Positions 1-10,744 of a stretch of 64,000 nt of DNA are shown piece after piece. A program made the position numbers and the translations under genes. This DNA is from Berberis thunbergii (taxonomy: Eukaryota; Streptophyta; Magnoliopsida; Ranunculales; Berberidaceae), in assembly GCA_003290165.1 (NCBI GenBank), contig QNQO01000539.1:1-64000 (forward strand). Reading direction: 5' to 3'. The notes under the pieces were generated by a model. The model did no database searches. It saw only the letters and a list, made by a program, of their open reading frames with translations, and was not told the origin of the DNA. How positions within the stretch are numbered: the stretch's first letter is position 1; each line of letters begins with the position of its first letter.

Positions 1-466
1 ATATATATATCACGTTATCACCTGGTGATGCTTCAATAATAAAATTCCGTCTTTTTGATTAAAAGAAAAGCTTTGAAGAATCAGATAGTTGTTGCTAGTC
101 ATGCATTTTCTGTTTTCTGCAAATGGCTCTCTGTAACTTGAAGTGTTTATTTGTATTTAGTGCGTGCCATTACTCTATAGCTTATGTTGCTTTTTCATGG
201 TTTATACTGATTATGGTTGATATAGTGTTGTATCGGATTTTTCTTTTGTATATGTATACTTTCCTTAGTGTTTGTGTGTGTGTGTTGGTGATTAGTTCAT
301 ATCTGATTGTATAAAACTCACAAGCATACATTGTTCTTGTAATTATTGGTATGACGGCACCCTGAACAACAAATGTGTTCTCTAGCATAATATGGCATTT
401 CATTCTTCTTATAGTAGTATTGTTAATATTATGATTATGAGTTGACACTCTTGTTACTTCTTTTAG
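1..466. other. Non-coding left edge
   Basis: AT-rich sequence starting with a short AT dinucleotide run. I see no protein similarity. The 3' end reads as intron, running into a pyrimidine-rich TTTTAG acceptor directly before the PICKLE-like fragment. Confidence 0.5.
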
Positions 467-1128
467 GTGGCAAATTTTGAATTTATAGATGAAGTGAGAG
501 CTGCAGGCTGCGGAGGAAGTGCAGGAAGCATCCACTGCAAATAAACCAACCGACAGTATCTCAGAGGAAGTGCTGGGTTCAAACCAAATATTTGTTAAAC
601 AATATCTTGTGAAGTGGAAGGGCTTGTCTTATTTGCATTGCACATGGTACTCTGGTTTAATGTATCGTGCATGCAATTTTCTTTTGTCCCTTCAATTTCA
701 TAATAAGTAATTAGAGGGCTCATCAATCACTTGAAGTAGAATTTCCCACTGTCAAGTCAAGGTTTACTTTGTAGTCTCTCCTGCGTGCTAATATTGTTCT
801 GTTTCCACCGTGTCACTAGTCAAAGCTGGCTCTCTGTTATAGCTTTATTGCCTTTTTGTCCACTTAATAAAAAGCTTCACTGGTTAAAAAAGCTTCATTG
901 GTCATTGGGCAAATAATGCTTCTGGATATTTTCAGTTACTTACTCTGCAGGTACTACTTTTTGCAGGGTGCCAGAGAAGGAGTTTATAAAAGCGTATAGG
1001 GCAAATTCTAGGCTGAGGACCAAAGTTAATAACTTTGATAGGCAAAAGAATTCAGTGATTGAGACTGGAGATGAGTTTGTTGCAATCCGGCCTGAATGGA
1101 CCACTGTTGACAGGATTCTTGCTAGCAG
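467..1128 (+). pseudogene. CHD3/PICKLE chromodomain gene fragment (two exons)
   Basis: Two exon-like blocks with intact splice borders read as part of the tandem chromodomains of plant CHD3 remodelers (PICKLE). Block one (467-646, donor GT at 647) contains IFVKQYLVKWKGLSYLHCT, the chromodomain core. Block two (967-1128, acceptor AG at 965-966) continues with VPEKEFIKAYRANSRLRTKV and ends [18 protein letters not shown]. The codon for the shared Trp is split TG/G across the intron, as in a real gene. Intact PICKLE is well over 1000 residues with PHD, helicase and DUF domains; none of these are present, and sequence after 1128 changes to another gene. Seen: the motif and splice sites. Inferred: a captured or duplicated fragment, not a working gene. 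The sequence upstream of about 580 in block one is poorly conserved. Confidence 0.8.
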
Positions 1129-1240
1129 GTTTTGTCACATGTTGTTGTTTTGGCATATCTGGTTGTGGCAGGGTATTATGTTCTTGGTTGGGCCATCTGG
1201 CAATGTACCATGTGTAACCCTTGGTCAACTTTATGGATTA

Positions 1241-2007
1241 GGGGTGACTTGCATCCTGCTCTATGGGGCGGTAGGTTGGGAAACAGTTGGAGAACTACTA
1301 ATGACATTAAGGATAATTGGCCTAGGTAACGAAGACTATGGGTGTCATTTGTATACTTCCTTTTTCATTCACAAACAAATAGCAGTTTGATAAAAATTGG
1401 GTCTCGTCCTGTTTTCTTTCAACAGTATGATTGCTACAGCTGACATGAATGAAGTCTATGCTGATCTTGCAAGGCCCTGGTGGTTGGAATGGTATAAAAC
1501 TAGTTCCATTTTGTATATAATTGGATGGCCATGGAGGCTAATAATTTGATGAAGCATTCAGTTTTTGTTCTAACAATATAATTATTATTTATGAGCAGAT
1601 CCAGACATGCTAGAAGTAGGAAATGGAGGTATGACTAAAGATGAATACATAGTGCACATCAGTCTATGGGCTATTTCAAAGGTACTGAAGATGTTTGTAT
1701 ATCTTATAAGTATATTTCATAGTGCACATCATCTACATCTAATGACTATTCGTGTATATGCTAAGATCTCCTGTTCCTAAATTTCAAATAGATCCACTTG
1801 GTGTTCAAGCAAAGAAAGTCAGGATGGAAGGTGATATTGAGGTATGATAACTGTACAATCACAATGTTTATGAATACACAAGGTAGCCACTGAGTCAGGT
1901 CTAATGTGTCTATTGCAGGTTTGGGCTGGACCTCTTTCTGAATATAGGACTGCTGTTCTCCTTTTAAACAGAGGTCCTCAGGGTTACAGAATCACTGCTA
2001 ATATAGG
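1241..2007 (+). pseudogene. Alpha-galactosidase (GH27) C-terminal fragment, broken
   Basis: Four exon blocks match plant alpha-galactosidase, which removes terminal alpha-galactose from oligosaccharides. Block 1241-1325 reads GDLHPALWG then [14 protein letters not shown]. Block 1426-1491 reads MIATADMNEVYADLARP. Block 1599-1681 reads [18 protein letters not shown] then SLWAISK. Block 1792-1841 reads DPLGVQAKKVRMEGDIE. A fifth block from 1919 reads [24 protein letters not shown] borders are kept throughout. Damage: an extra C in the run near 1476 shifts frame through the conserved PGGWND motif, and the exon expected between SLWAISK and DPLGVQ (family segment APLLxGCD onward) is absent between 1682 and 1791. 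The N-terminal half of the (beta/alpha)8 domain, including the first catalytic Asp, is missing. Non-functional fragment. Confidence 0.85.
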
Positions 2008-2132
2008 ACTTGCAAGAAGCATTAAAAAAGAATGATCGCCTTTTAGGTGTGGAGCATATTCAAACTGCGGTGTGCTATCATGCTCTTGCTATTGCATTCA
2101 ACTGCATGGGTGCTTTCAAGCTTTCTCTTCGG
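2008..2132 (+). pseudogene. FRIENDLY/CLU (clustered mitochondria) exon fragment
   Basis: Read from GACTTGCAAG, the frame gives [16 protein letters not shown] then [20 protein letters not shown], the TPR-like region near the C terminus of plant FRIENDLY (clustered mitochondria family, involved in mitochondrial distribution). A GTAAGT donor follows at 2133. The block is fused without an intron to the alpha-galactosidase fragment around 2005-2010, in a different frame, so the join cannot be an ancestral gene structure. About 41 codons remain of a protein that is normally over 1300 residues. A following CATGAA block near 2225 could be the remnant of the next exon but diverges immediately. Confidence 0.8.
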
Positions 2133-2249
2133 GTAAGTCCATGAGAATAAATGTATTGCATATTCTTTGATCATTTGATGTAATTGTATAATCTGGTCAA
2201 CTGACAAATGACAAAACGTGCACAGCATGAAACAAAGTTTGGCACATTT

Positions 2250-2689
2250 GATGTAATTGTATAATCTTATTAATTACATTACTTTGCCTCTATTCGTTTA
2301 AGTTTGGCACATTTAAATTTTTATTTTCTAGAAATAAAACTTATAAGATGTAATAAAAAGTCATTTGATAGCAAAAAAAAAAAAAAAAAAAAAAAAATTT
2401 CTATGTATACTCTATCATAGCGTTTTTAAACCGCTATGGTAGAGTCTTCCATAGCGTTTCAGAAACGCTATGAAAGGCTCTCTATCATAGCGTTTTTCAA
2501 ACGCTATAAAAGGCTCTACCATAGCGTTTTAAAAACGCTATAAAAGCCAAACTTACCATAGCGTTTTAAAACCGCTATAATAGCCCCTGGGTCTATTATA
2601 GCGCCGGCTGTCATAGCGGTTACTAAACCGCTATGGTAGCCTACCATAGCGGTTTTTAAACGCTATTGATCACAATTTTTCTTGTAGTG
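2250..2689 (+). mobile_element. CACTA-like transposon 3' end with palindromic subterminal array (copy 1)
   Basis: After an A-run (about 24 A at 2371-2396) comes a series of imperfect palindromes, each about 20 bp with core ATAGCGTTTTTAAACGCTAT, separated by short spacers such as GGTAGAGTC and AAAAGGCTC. The block stops at AATTTTTCTTGTAGTG (2674-2689), the reverse complement of the CACTACAAGAAAAA terminus typical of plant CACTA (CMC/EnSpm) elements, whose ends carry arrays of subterminal repeats. The 170 bp before the array are also shared with copy 2. The matching 5' CACTA end was not found in the window, so the full length of the element is unknown. Confidence 0.7.
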
Positions 2690-2779
2690 ATCCTTCCTTG
2701 TATATTCTTACTATGTGAGACAAATGTCAAATTGAACTTGTAAATGCTTATTAACTAACATGTTCTTTGTTTTTTGAAG

Positions 2780-2831
2780 GCAAGGTTTCTTCAAGCTACT
2801 TTGGCCTATAAGAAAAAGATTGGATTCAACG
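2780..2831 (+). pseudogene. Xylose isomerase single-exon fragment
   Basis: A 52-bp block flanked by a pyrimidine-rich TTTGAAG acceptor and a GTAATA donor reads ARFLQATLAYKKKIGFNG, which resembles the plant xylose isomerase segment with the AYKKKIGFNG core. The expected following exon (family segment beginning TLLIEPKPQEP) is not visible downstream. The fragment lies 90 bp after the CACTA-like end of copy 1, so it belongs to whatever unit ends at copy 2. Too short for certainty, but the motif is distinctive. Confidence 0.6.
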
Positions 2832-5163
2832 GTAATATCTTGTTTGAGTTGTGACTTTGTGAGCACATATATATATATATATAACATACATACATTGACT
2901 GTCAAGGCATCCCCATTCATGCAATGGAAACATCTACTTTTCTATCTTTTTTATTAAACAATTAATCACCCCCCCCCCCCCCCCCAATCGCTCCATTTGT
3001 ATTTTCTTTTTGAATGCAATAGTACATTTACTTTTCCTACAAAAATACATGAACAAAAAAAGAAAGTCATGGTATACGTCATTTTGAAAATAAAAAGTGA
3101 AGATCAAAATGCATTTTCATCTTTGAACATTTCCATTCGACTATGTTGCTACTTTTGTTTTTCTCTGTTGTCGTTAATCTCTTAAGGAATTCATGGATAC
3201 TCCAAGTCTGTCGATTTTAGGGATCCTTGTCTCCATTGTGATTCTTATCCTTTTCGTCAATGGATTTTCTAAAATGAGTAGTGAAGTTGATTTGCTTATT
3301 ATATTGCCAGTTAAAAAATTTTTGGGTGCAGGTTCTTATAAATGTTCTAATTTTCCTGTAGGAATTTTATTACTATGTGTTTTATAGAGAGCTAGGTTTG
3401 AATGAGGATCACTTTAAACTAATTGAAATGGGAGCAAAAAAAGCTATTGAGTACTGAATTACTGATGCTTTCAGTCAGCTTCGGTTTTGTCACTGTTAAT
3501 AACATTGTTTGCTTTTTTCATTGGCAGCTTAAGAATGTCTTCTATTGTGATTCCGTATGTTGATAGAGATCTCACAGAGACTTATATGGTATGTTCCCTC
3601 CCTTTCTTCCCCTTAGATTTTGTTCATTTCTTGGTTGAAAATAATGGGTATTGTTCAAATCGAGGTATTTTATGTAGTGCAGGCATGTCATTGGTGAAGA
3701 AGACTAGGTATTCAAGATAGTCTTGTAAGCAAATAAATGGTGTAACTGATATATTCTAACACAGATTTATACACAACTATACATGGGATTTGTTTTTTTA
3801 AATAGTCTACTTGGTTTTGGCCCATTTTGAATGATTACTGTTTTTAGACTAGAAATTTCAGAGATTTGTTAGATTGTATTTGTATGATTCACTCTAATGC
3901 ACCAAGGCAGATTTCATATCAAACTCATTGCATGCTTTCTAGAAGTCATAAATCACATTGATCTATTTCTTGCATTGTGTTGTATATGTAGGCTGCCCTT
4001 ATACTTGCAATAAAGTGTTTTGTTAATGTGAAATGGTGTACAAATCAGTGATATTGCAGGTATATAGTTTTGTTTAGCGGATTTTGACAATGACTGGCAA
4101 TTGAAGATCCTATTATACTGTTAAACATGAATTATGAGAACCTACATCATTGGAGGTGGATCATCTGGGGATATTTACTTTTGGATGGTAAAGTCTTAAC
4201 CATTTTGATTTAGCCTTCAATTTGTTTCAGTTTTTTGCAATATATTTGTTCGTTTCCATTTCTGACGAGTCTGATAGTGGATTGGAGTGTAGAGCTATCA
4301 ATCTCCTTAAGATCTATACATGATATGTCTGATTTGCTTCACGTGAATTGATAATATGCATTGTTTACGTCAACTGTCAGCAATATGCTTTGTTGCTTTA
4401 GTGGTTTGTTAATAATTGGTCACATATTCATTTATCTTTGTTCGGTTAATACAAAATTCTATATAATTGTTTTACTCTTGAATTGGTATCAAAGAATGTG
4501 ATATATTGGCAATATCTATCTGATTTTAAACTGTATGACAGATACGTCAAGATCTGATACTTTTCATATTTTTAAAACAGAGCAGTGCATTTTTGTTTCA
4601 GTGCATCTCTATTTCAATAACATAGTATGTTTTTAATTACATAGTGTTTTTATAACAGAGTCTGTTTTAATAACAATGCGTCTCTGTTTTATTATTGTGG
4701 CTGATTAGGTAGATTGGATTTTCTGTCCGTGAGTCTTGGAGTAGACTATTTGTTTGGTTGTTTCTTGTCTAATCTTTTAAAGGTGTTGGCTTGGTTATGG
4801 TTTTGTTTAAGGTCCTTTTGGTTGGGAGTTTTGGCTCTTTTCACTTAGAAATTGAGGTCTCAGACCTTTCTGCCATTTGGTGCACTATAAGGTCCTTCTC
4901 TGCGTCGGCAGTCAACTTGCGCGCACTGCACACCCATGCCCCCTTGGTGGCAGGGAAGAGGTGTTGTGATCAAGTTGCTGATTGGTCGAGCTCCTGCTGG
5001 AAAATGGAGCGCTCTGTTGAGGTTGTTAAGGTGTTAATACAAGGAGTTGTGGTACTTTATATTTAGTTTTTTATTTAGGTTTTGAAAAGCTGAAAATGTT
5101 TTGTGACTCGATGTAATACAAGGAGCTGATCTTTATTATTAATTTGATAGATTTTGTGACTCG
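2832..5163 (+). other. Exon-like scraps and non-coding DNA between the two CACTA-like ends
   Basis: Holds a homopolymer of about 17 C near 2970 and two unassigned exon-like blocks. Block 3362-3457 follows a CCTGTAG acceptor and reads EFYYYVFYRELGLNEDHFKL to a TGA; block 3533-3590 lies between TTGGCAG and GTATGT and reads MSSIVIPYVDRDLTETYM. I do not recognise either. A third block is listed separately as WDR18-like. From 4200 to 5160 the sequence is AT-rich with no convincing coding block; an open stretch at 4791-5066 has no recognisable similarity. Confidence 0.45.
4137..4187 (+). pseudogene. Possible WDR18/RID3-type WD40 exon scrap
   Basis: The 51 bp before a GTAAAG donor read RTYIIGGGSSGDIYFWM, like the WD40 strand TYIxGGGxSGDIYLWE of plant WDR18/RID3-type ribosome-biogenesis proteins. 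No neighbouring exon was found. The match is short, so this is tentative; its setting among other single-exon scraps supports capture of gene pieces. Confidence 0.35.
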
Positions 5164-5662
5164 ATGTAATACATTATCTCATTAATTATATTACTTTGCC
5201 TCCATTCATGGAAATGTTTAAGTTTGGCACATTAAAATTTTTATTTTCTGGAAATAAAACTTATAAGATGTAATAAAAAGTCATTTGATAGAAAGAAAGA
5301 AAAAAATTGCTATGTATACTTACAATAGCATTTTTAAAACGCTATCGTAGCCTTACAATAGCATTTTAAAACGTTATTGTAAGTTAACTACGATAGCGTT
5401 TTAAAAACGCTATGGTAGATCTATTACAACATTTTAAAAATGCTATAGTAGTCAACTTATAATAGCGTTTTTAAAACGTTATAATAGACCTACCATAGCG
5501 TTTCTGAAGCGCTATCGTAGTTAACTTACAATAGTGTTTTAAAAATGCTATAATAGACCCTGTGTCTGTTATAGCTCCGGCAGACACAACGTTTGCTAAA
5601 ACGCTATGGTAGCCTACCATAGCATTTTTGAAACACTATTAATGATATTATTTCCTGTAGAA
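5164..5662 (+). mobile_element. CACTA-like end, degenerate copy 2
   Basis: Second copy of the 2250-2689 block. It repeats the leader (ATTACTTTGCCTCCATTCATGG to GTCATTTGATAG) and the array of ATAGCGTTTTTAAAACGCTAT-type palindromes, many with transitions (ATAGCATTTTT, AACGTTAT). The terminus is decayed, reading TTTCCTGTAGAA where copy 1 has TTTCTTGTAGTG. Both copies lie in the same orientation, so they look like two 3' ends, either of two elements or of one element with a duplicated end. Confidence 0.6.
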
Positions 5663-7212
5663 TTAAGGCGTGTGAAGCGACGACCTTGTGAAAGATGGAA
5701 TATATATATATATAACAATCAATAATTTGGGTTATAGGTGAAGTGGTTATTAATTTTACAATTCAAACTTATTATACTTTTTTTATTATTGTTTTTAATT
5801 CTTTATAGGATTATAGATGAAATACAATCATTAAATATAAGGAAATGCATTTTATGTGTACTTTTTTATAGGATTATATGGAATAACATGCATATTATCA
5901 CCAAGGATTTGTGTTTTTGTAAAAATTTCCTTTTTTGAAATTACGACAATAAAAAATTACATTATTTCGAGTGTTTTTTTTAAATAAATTTTTTTTCTAA
6001 TTTCAATTTTTCATTAAAAAAAATACAAAATCTAGCTACCAATAATTACATTTTTTTAAATATTTTTTTAGGTTTTTTCGAAAAAATCAATGGGTTTTCG
6101 TAAAATTTGGAGTATTTTTTGGATTATCATTTCGTCTCATTATATATGGATTTTTTAAACCACCCCTTGATATTTCTAATTATATATTGATATCATGTTT
6201 ATTTCATTTCTTGATAATTAGGCTTCATTTAATGTGTTTAATATATTTATTTACTTGCAGCTTGTTTTGTTATATATATATGTTTCATCTATCCATGAAA
6301 TGTTTACATTTTTTTTTTGGACGCCGAAATATTTCTTTAAATCAGAAGATCAAAATTAACTCGAAAATAGAAATCACAATCCTTGGTTATCACTACATTA
6401 TGAGTTTATTTATCTATTTAGAAGATTAGATATAAGAAAGTTACATTTTATAGATATTTTTAGTGCATATAAAGACATGTTTTTTGTAACTATCACTTTA
6501 CATCATTGTAGTGCTCACTTCGCTTCTTGTTTTCACTTAGAGCGGGATATCGCTTCACCCTCACTTCAATGGCTTGACTACCTGTTCTCAATGCAAATGG
6601 AACAAAATTTTGCTAGGGTTCTTATTAGATACCTCAACTCCTCTTCTTTGCTCACAAACTTTACAATTCAAGTTTTTATATTTTTCTGGTTTGGAGAAGT
6701 CACTCAGTGGGTGACGCGCATACTAACAAGACAAATAATCGCTATCAATTATTTCTGATGTGTATATGACTTTAATTGATATAAAGCCAATATGACCTAC
6801 AAGCTACAAGTGTATTCTAGATGGAGATGATATGGTATAAAGTCCAGACATGGATAACATGGAAACCCAAACTCTCTATCGAAAACCATAAGCTATTTTG
6901 GCAGACACTGCGACTCTGAGAGCATCTATGGGCTAACTTATGAATTAGAACCCTTGCAACTTAAGCTTACACAAAGGCTGCCCATAACAAAGAAAGAACT
7001 ACCATTATGTTGTACTTCCTCCCACAAAGAACCACACCAAGCCTTCAAGTTTGAGCCAATGTCGCAAAGTGACGCCTCCTTATCAGGTCTTAGAATGGTG
7101 TGGAAAATATGAGCTAGAAGCTCACACATGTGAACTATAGAGTAATCAGAATAAAGTAGAAAGGCCAAGTTTTTTAGAAGACTAAAAACCTGATTGATGA
7201 TTGCACATATAT
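5663..7212. other. AT-rich intergenic DNA
   Basis: No coding similarity on either strand. Contains T-rich and poly-T stretches (5960-6130). Nothing here is supported as a gene or a defined element. Confidence 0.5.
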
Positions 7213-8687
7213 GATTTCTCATTAGAATAGTGAGGAACATAACGTAATCTCAACGAGGAAGAATGATGAGAGATGAGAGAACGAGTAAACTACAAAAGCT
7301 TATTTCTAGGCATGACAATGCATGTAGAAACGAGTTTAGGATTGCGGGGGTGTCAAGGGGCTTTGTTGCTCAAAATATTTCTTTCAGAAAATAACTCCAT
7401 TGATGAACTCATTGTTGAAAAAGTAAAGATTGAAGATCAAAAGTAGATTGCTAAGCAAATGGTGAGAGAGTCAAGCCAAGCTTTCCAACACTGATTACTT
7501 TTAGGCTAAGACTTTTTGAGATCATCATATCTCCTATTTGATGCCACCACCCTTTTTTTTATTTTTTTTATTTAACCTACTAAAGGACACCACCAATAAA
7601 AGCATATTTTTCTCCTTTCTTCTCTCCCTATGCGATCATTTCCCAGCAATAAGTAAGAACTGTAGCAGCATCGTTGCTGCTGCTCCCCCACCTCGCCCCG
7701 CCCGCCCGCCCCTCCCTTCTTTATTTCTTTTTTCTCCACTTTCTTTCCTCTATTTTCTTCTCAACATCAACCAACAAGAGTAGCAGTAGTAGCGCTGCCG
7801 TCGTCGACTGGCAATGGTCACTACTGCCATTATTGCAACCTGTTGTTGATGAGAAGAAAATAGCGGGAAGACAAAAAGAGAAAAAAAAAAGGAAAAGGGG
7901 GCATGCGAGCAACAATGGCAGTAGCAGCTGCTACATCGACAATGGGGATATGATTTCTTATTAAAATTGTGAGGAGCATAACATAATCTCAATGAGGAAG
8001 AATAGAGGATGAGAGAGGAGATAAATAGTAAACTACAAACGCTTGTTTCTAGGCATGACGATGCATGTAGAAACGAGTTTAGGATTGCGGGGGGTGTGAA
8101 GGGGCTTTGTTGCTCAAAATACTTATTTTGCCAAATAACTCCATTGATGAACTCATTGTTGAAAGAGTAAAGATTGAAGATCAAAAGTAGAATGCTAAGC
8201 AAATGGTGAGAGAAGCACGTCAGACCAAGCTTTCCAACATTGATTACTTTTAGGCTAAGACTTTTTGAGATCACCATATCTCCACTTTGACACCACCATT
8301 TTTTTTTATTTAACCTACTAAAGGACATCACCAATAAAAGCATATTCTTCTCATATCTTCTTTCCCTCTGCAATCTTTCAAAGCAACAAACATGAACTGC
8401 ATCTGCATCGTTGTCGTTGCTCCCTTACCTTATACTTCCCTCACTCTCTTCCTCCCTTCTTGTTCTTCTTTATTTTTTTCTCCACTTTCTTCCCTCTATT
8501 TTCTTCTCAACAACAACCAACAAGAGTAGCAGCGCCGCTGCCATTGGCTGAGAACAATCACTACTGTTGTTATTGCAACCTATTGTTGATGAGAAGAAAA
8601 ATACAGGGAAGACAAAAAGAGAAAAAATGGAAAAGGGGGGATGCGAGCAACGATGGCAACAACAACAACATCAACAATGGTGGGAGA
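7213..8687. repeat. Tandem duplication, two units of about 739 bp
   Basis: Unit A (7213-7951) and unit B (7952-8687) align from GATTTCTCATTAGAA / GATTTCTTATTAAAA through shared landmarks: TAGGCATGAC.ATGCATGTAG, GTTTAGGATTGCGGGG, CATTGATGAACTCATTGTTG, AAGCTTTCCAACA, and TTTAACCTACTAAAGGACA. Both end in purine-rich sequence with GATGAGAAGAAAA. Differences are scattered single bases and small indels, so the duplication is not recent. Each unit holds the left end of the TIR element described next; only unit B is followed by its right end. Confidence 0.8.
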
Positions 8688-8862
8688 AAAGCAAATGTTG
8701 TTGTTATTCTAAGGACATTTCGTTTGACAGTGGGAGGGGGAAAGAGAGAGAAAAATTGAGAATTGAAAGTTTTGGATTTATATTGGTGGTGTTAGACAGA
8801 AAAGTGGGGGTGGTGAGGTGAGAAATGGTGGTGTCAAAAAAATCATATCTAATTTTTCTCTA
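8268..8862. mobile_element. Non-autonomous TIR element, family shared with 9961-10744
   Basis: The left end CATATCTCCACTTTGACACCACCA is mirrored at the right by TGGTGGTGTCAAAAAAATCATAT (8834-8856). The inner GACACCACCAATAAA-type motif also recurs in inverted form (TTATATTGGTGGTGTTAG near 8779). The interior is pyrimidine-rich on the left and purine-rich on the right, with no transposase. Target duplication not resolved. A partial copy with only the left end starts near 7521 in the upstream duplicated unit. Confidence 0.45.
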
Positions 8863-9951
8863 GGGCTCATCTATTTAAGATCACTGGATTAGCATTATAA
8901 TCAACCAAAAACTCCCAACCAAATTTTAACAATAAGAGACATAATATTATCTCCTCCCCATGGCCAATGGCTTCACACCATAAGTTCAATCCTAAGCTAG
9001 TGTGAATGTGTGATTGCCATATACGTGGAAATTAGCATGTCATCTACAATCTCACTTTCCTACTTTTCCTATCTCCTTTTATCAATTCCTTCATTCCCTT
9101 ACATCCCTAATCAATGATATTCCATAAACCAAAGACACCCAAATAAAAACTAAAAGAAAAATAAAAACATAGATGTCTACAATTCCCTTTTCAGTTTGTT
9201 CAAGTTTATAATAATAATAAGGCACATTGCAATATTGGGACAAAAAATGGTTTTTACTCACTACAAAGACCCACTATATTTTTGTTTAGAATTAAGGACA
9301 GTAACCAATTTTAAAACTGTTTTTTAATTCGTTTCATCTAAAATTTTTAGGAAAATTGTGGATTAAGCCAAAGTTCAACCCATTTCCACACTCTTCTTTG
9401 AGATATCTAAGTCCATGTCATTAAATATATTGACAAACTATTTTTGTGGTTGTTTAAAAACCACACTTTTGGAAGGTCTTGGACAATGGCCATTGGCCGG
9501 CTTGTGTAGCTCCCAAGGTGGGCCCTCGCTTCCTTCGTGGTTATGATAAAAAAAAATTTATAATTTCATATTTTAGTGCATATCTCGAGGCACAAAATTT
9601 TCCTCAAACTTTCAGCTTAGTCGGAGCTCGAATGATATAGTTTTCACTTAGTCATGTATCCTTAACTACAATGAAAAGGCAGTCAAAATGTTTTTTTGTC
9701 CCTAATGTGCCAATATCAATAATAGTAATACCTATAATCACAAATTCAGAAGCACTTAATGTTAAATATTATTTGGCGTTCCATTTACATGTGGGTGTTG
9801 TTAAACCCTAAACCCTGAAAAAGGAAAAAAAAAAAAAAGGGTCATAGAACGGTAAGAAATGCATCTGTGAAGTGAACGAAAAACAATTTGAAGCCACAGT
9901 AAACTCACCATTTTGATATTGCATGCTGCTTATGTTACATTTTTTTTTTCA
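8863..9951. other. Non-coding intergenic DNA
   Basis: No gene or well-bounded element. There is a short AAACCCTAAACCCTG telomere-box-like stretch near 9803 and a poly-A run near 9823, neither of which I can assign. Confidence 0.45.
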
Positions 9952-9960
9952 AAGTCTAAA

Positions 9961-10744
9961 GGCTCCAACTTTTTGACACCTTTATATCTGTTGAAGAACA
10001 CCACCACCCAATTTTTTAGGATGTGCTAAAGAACACCACCACTTCTCTTTCCTCATTCTCTTCTCCATCATGAACAACACTACCACCTCGCTCCACCATC
10101 GCCAGTCGTACCACCTCGCCACCACCATCACCATTCTCTTCTTTCCCTCCCTTTTCCCCTCTTCTCTCCCGCCACCGCCAGCCACACCTCTATTCCTTTT
10201 CTCCTCTATTTTTTCTCATTTTCTTCTTTCTTTTTCTCTTGTTTTTCTTCTCATATCTTCCTCTTTTTCTCCTCTATTTTCAGGAATAGTCCCCACTCCT
10301 CAACCACACCACCCCTCCCCTTCCTACCTTCTTCTGAATTCCTCTTCTTCTCATCTCCACCTCCAATAAGTTCTAAATGAAGTTGAAGATCAACAAATCA
10401 TGTGATTTCAATCCTTCATCCACAATCAAGGTTCGAATCCATCACTGAAATGTCTTCTCAGCCACATCATTTCTTCTTTCTTCTTATCCTTCTTTATTTT
10501 TTTCTCCTTTGTAAGAACCTGCTCGAGGGCGAATGAAAAAAAAAACAAAGAAAAGAATAGATGAGATAATAGGTGTGGTCGGCTGGCAGGCTAGGCAAGG
10601 TGGAACGATGGTGGTGTTGTTACTAAGAGATAAGAGAGGAGAATAAAAGGTCAAATGAGGGAGAAAATGGGTTTATATTGGTGGTTTTCTTCAATAGATG
10701 GTGGTGTCCTTCAGGAAAAATGGTGGTGTGAAAAAGTCGGAGCC
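9961..10744. mobile_element. Non-autonomous MULE-like TIR element with 9-bp target duplication
   Basis: Left terminus GGCTCCAACTTTTTGACACC (9961-9980) is inverted at the right as GGTGTGAAAAAGTCGGAGCC (10725-10744), 17 of 20 matching. Inner inverted GAAGAACACCACCA / TGGTGGTTTTCTTC motifs extend the terminal symmetry. The flanks carry AAGTCTAAA (9952-9960) and AAGTATAAA (10745-10753), a 9-bp duplication with one change; 9-bp duplications are characteristic of Mutator-like elements. The 784-bp interior is strongly strand-asymmetric (C/T-rich then A/G-rich) and encodes no transposase. Superfamily assignment rests on duplication length only. Confidence 0.65.

Noticed and set aside
4791..5066. 91-codon plus-strand open frame between the CACTA-like ends
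   Set aside because: No similarity recognised; composition is not distinctive, and it lies within an element that contains other non-functional scraps.
7538..8759. Several overlapping open frames rich in Phe/Leu/Ser/Pro or Lys/Arg
   Set aside because: They reflect polypyrimidine/polypurine composition of the TIR element and its duplication; no conserved domain.
10070..10369. Pro/Ser/Phe-rich open frame, extensin-like in composition
   Set aside because: Lies wholly inside the MULE-like element's pyrimidine-rich half; no signal-peptide-plus-repeat organisation.
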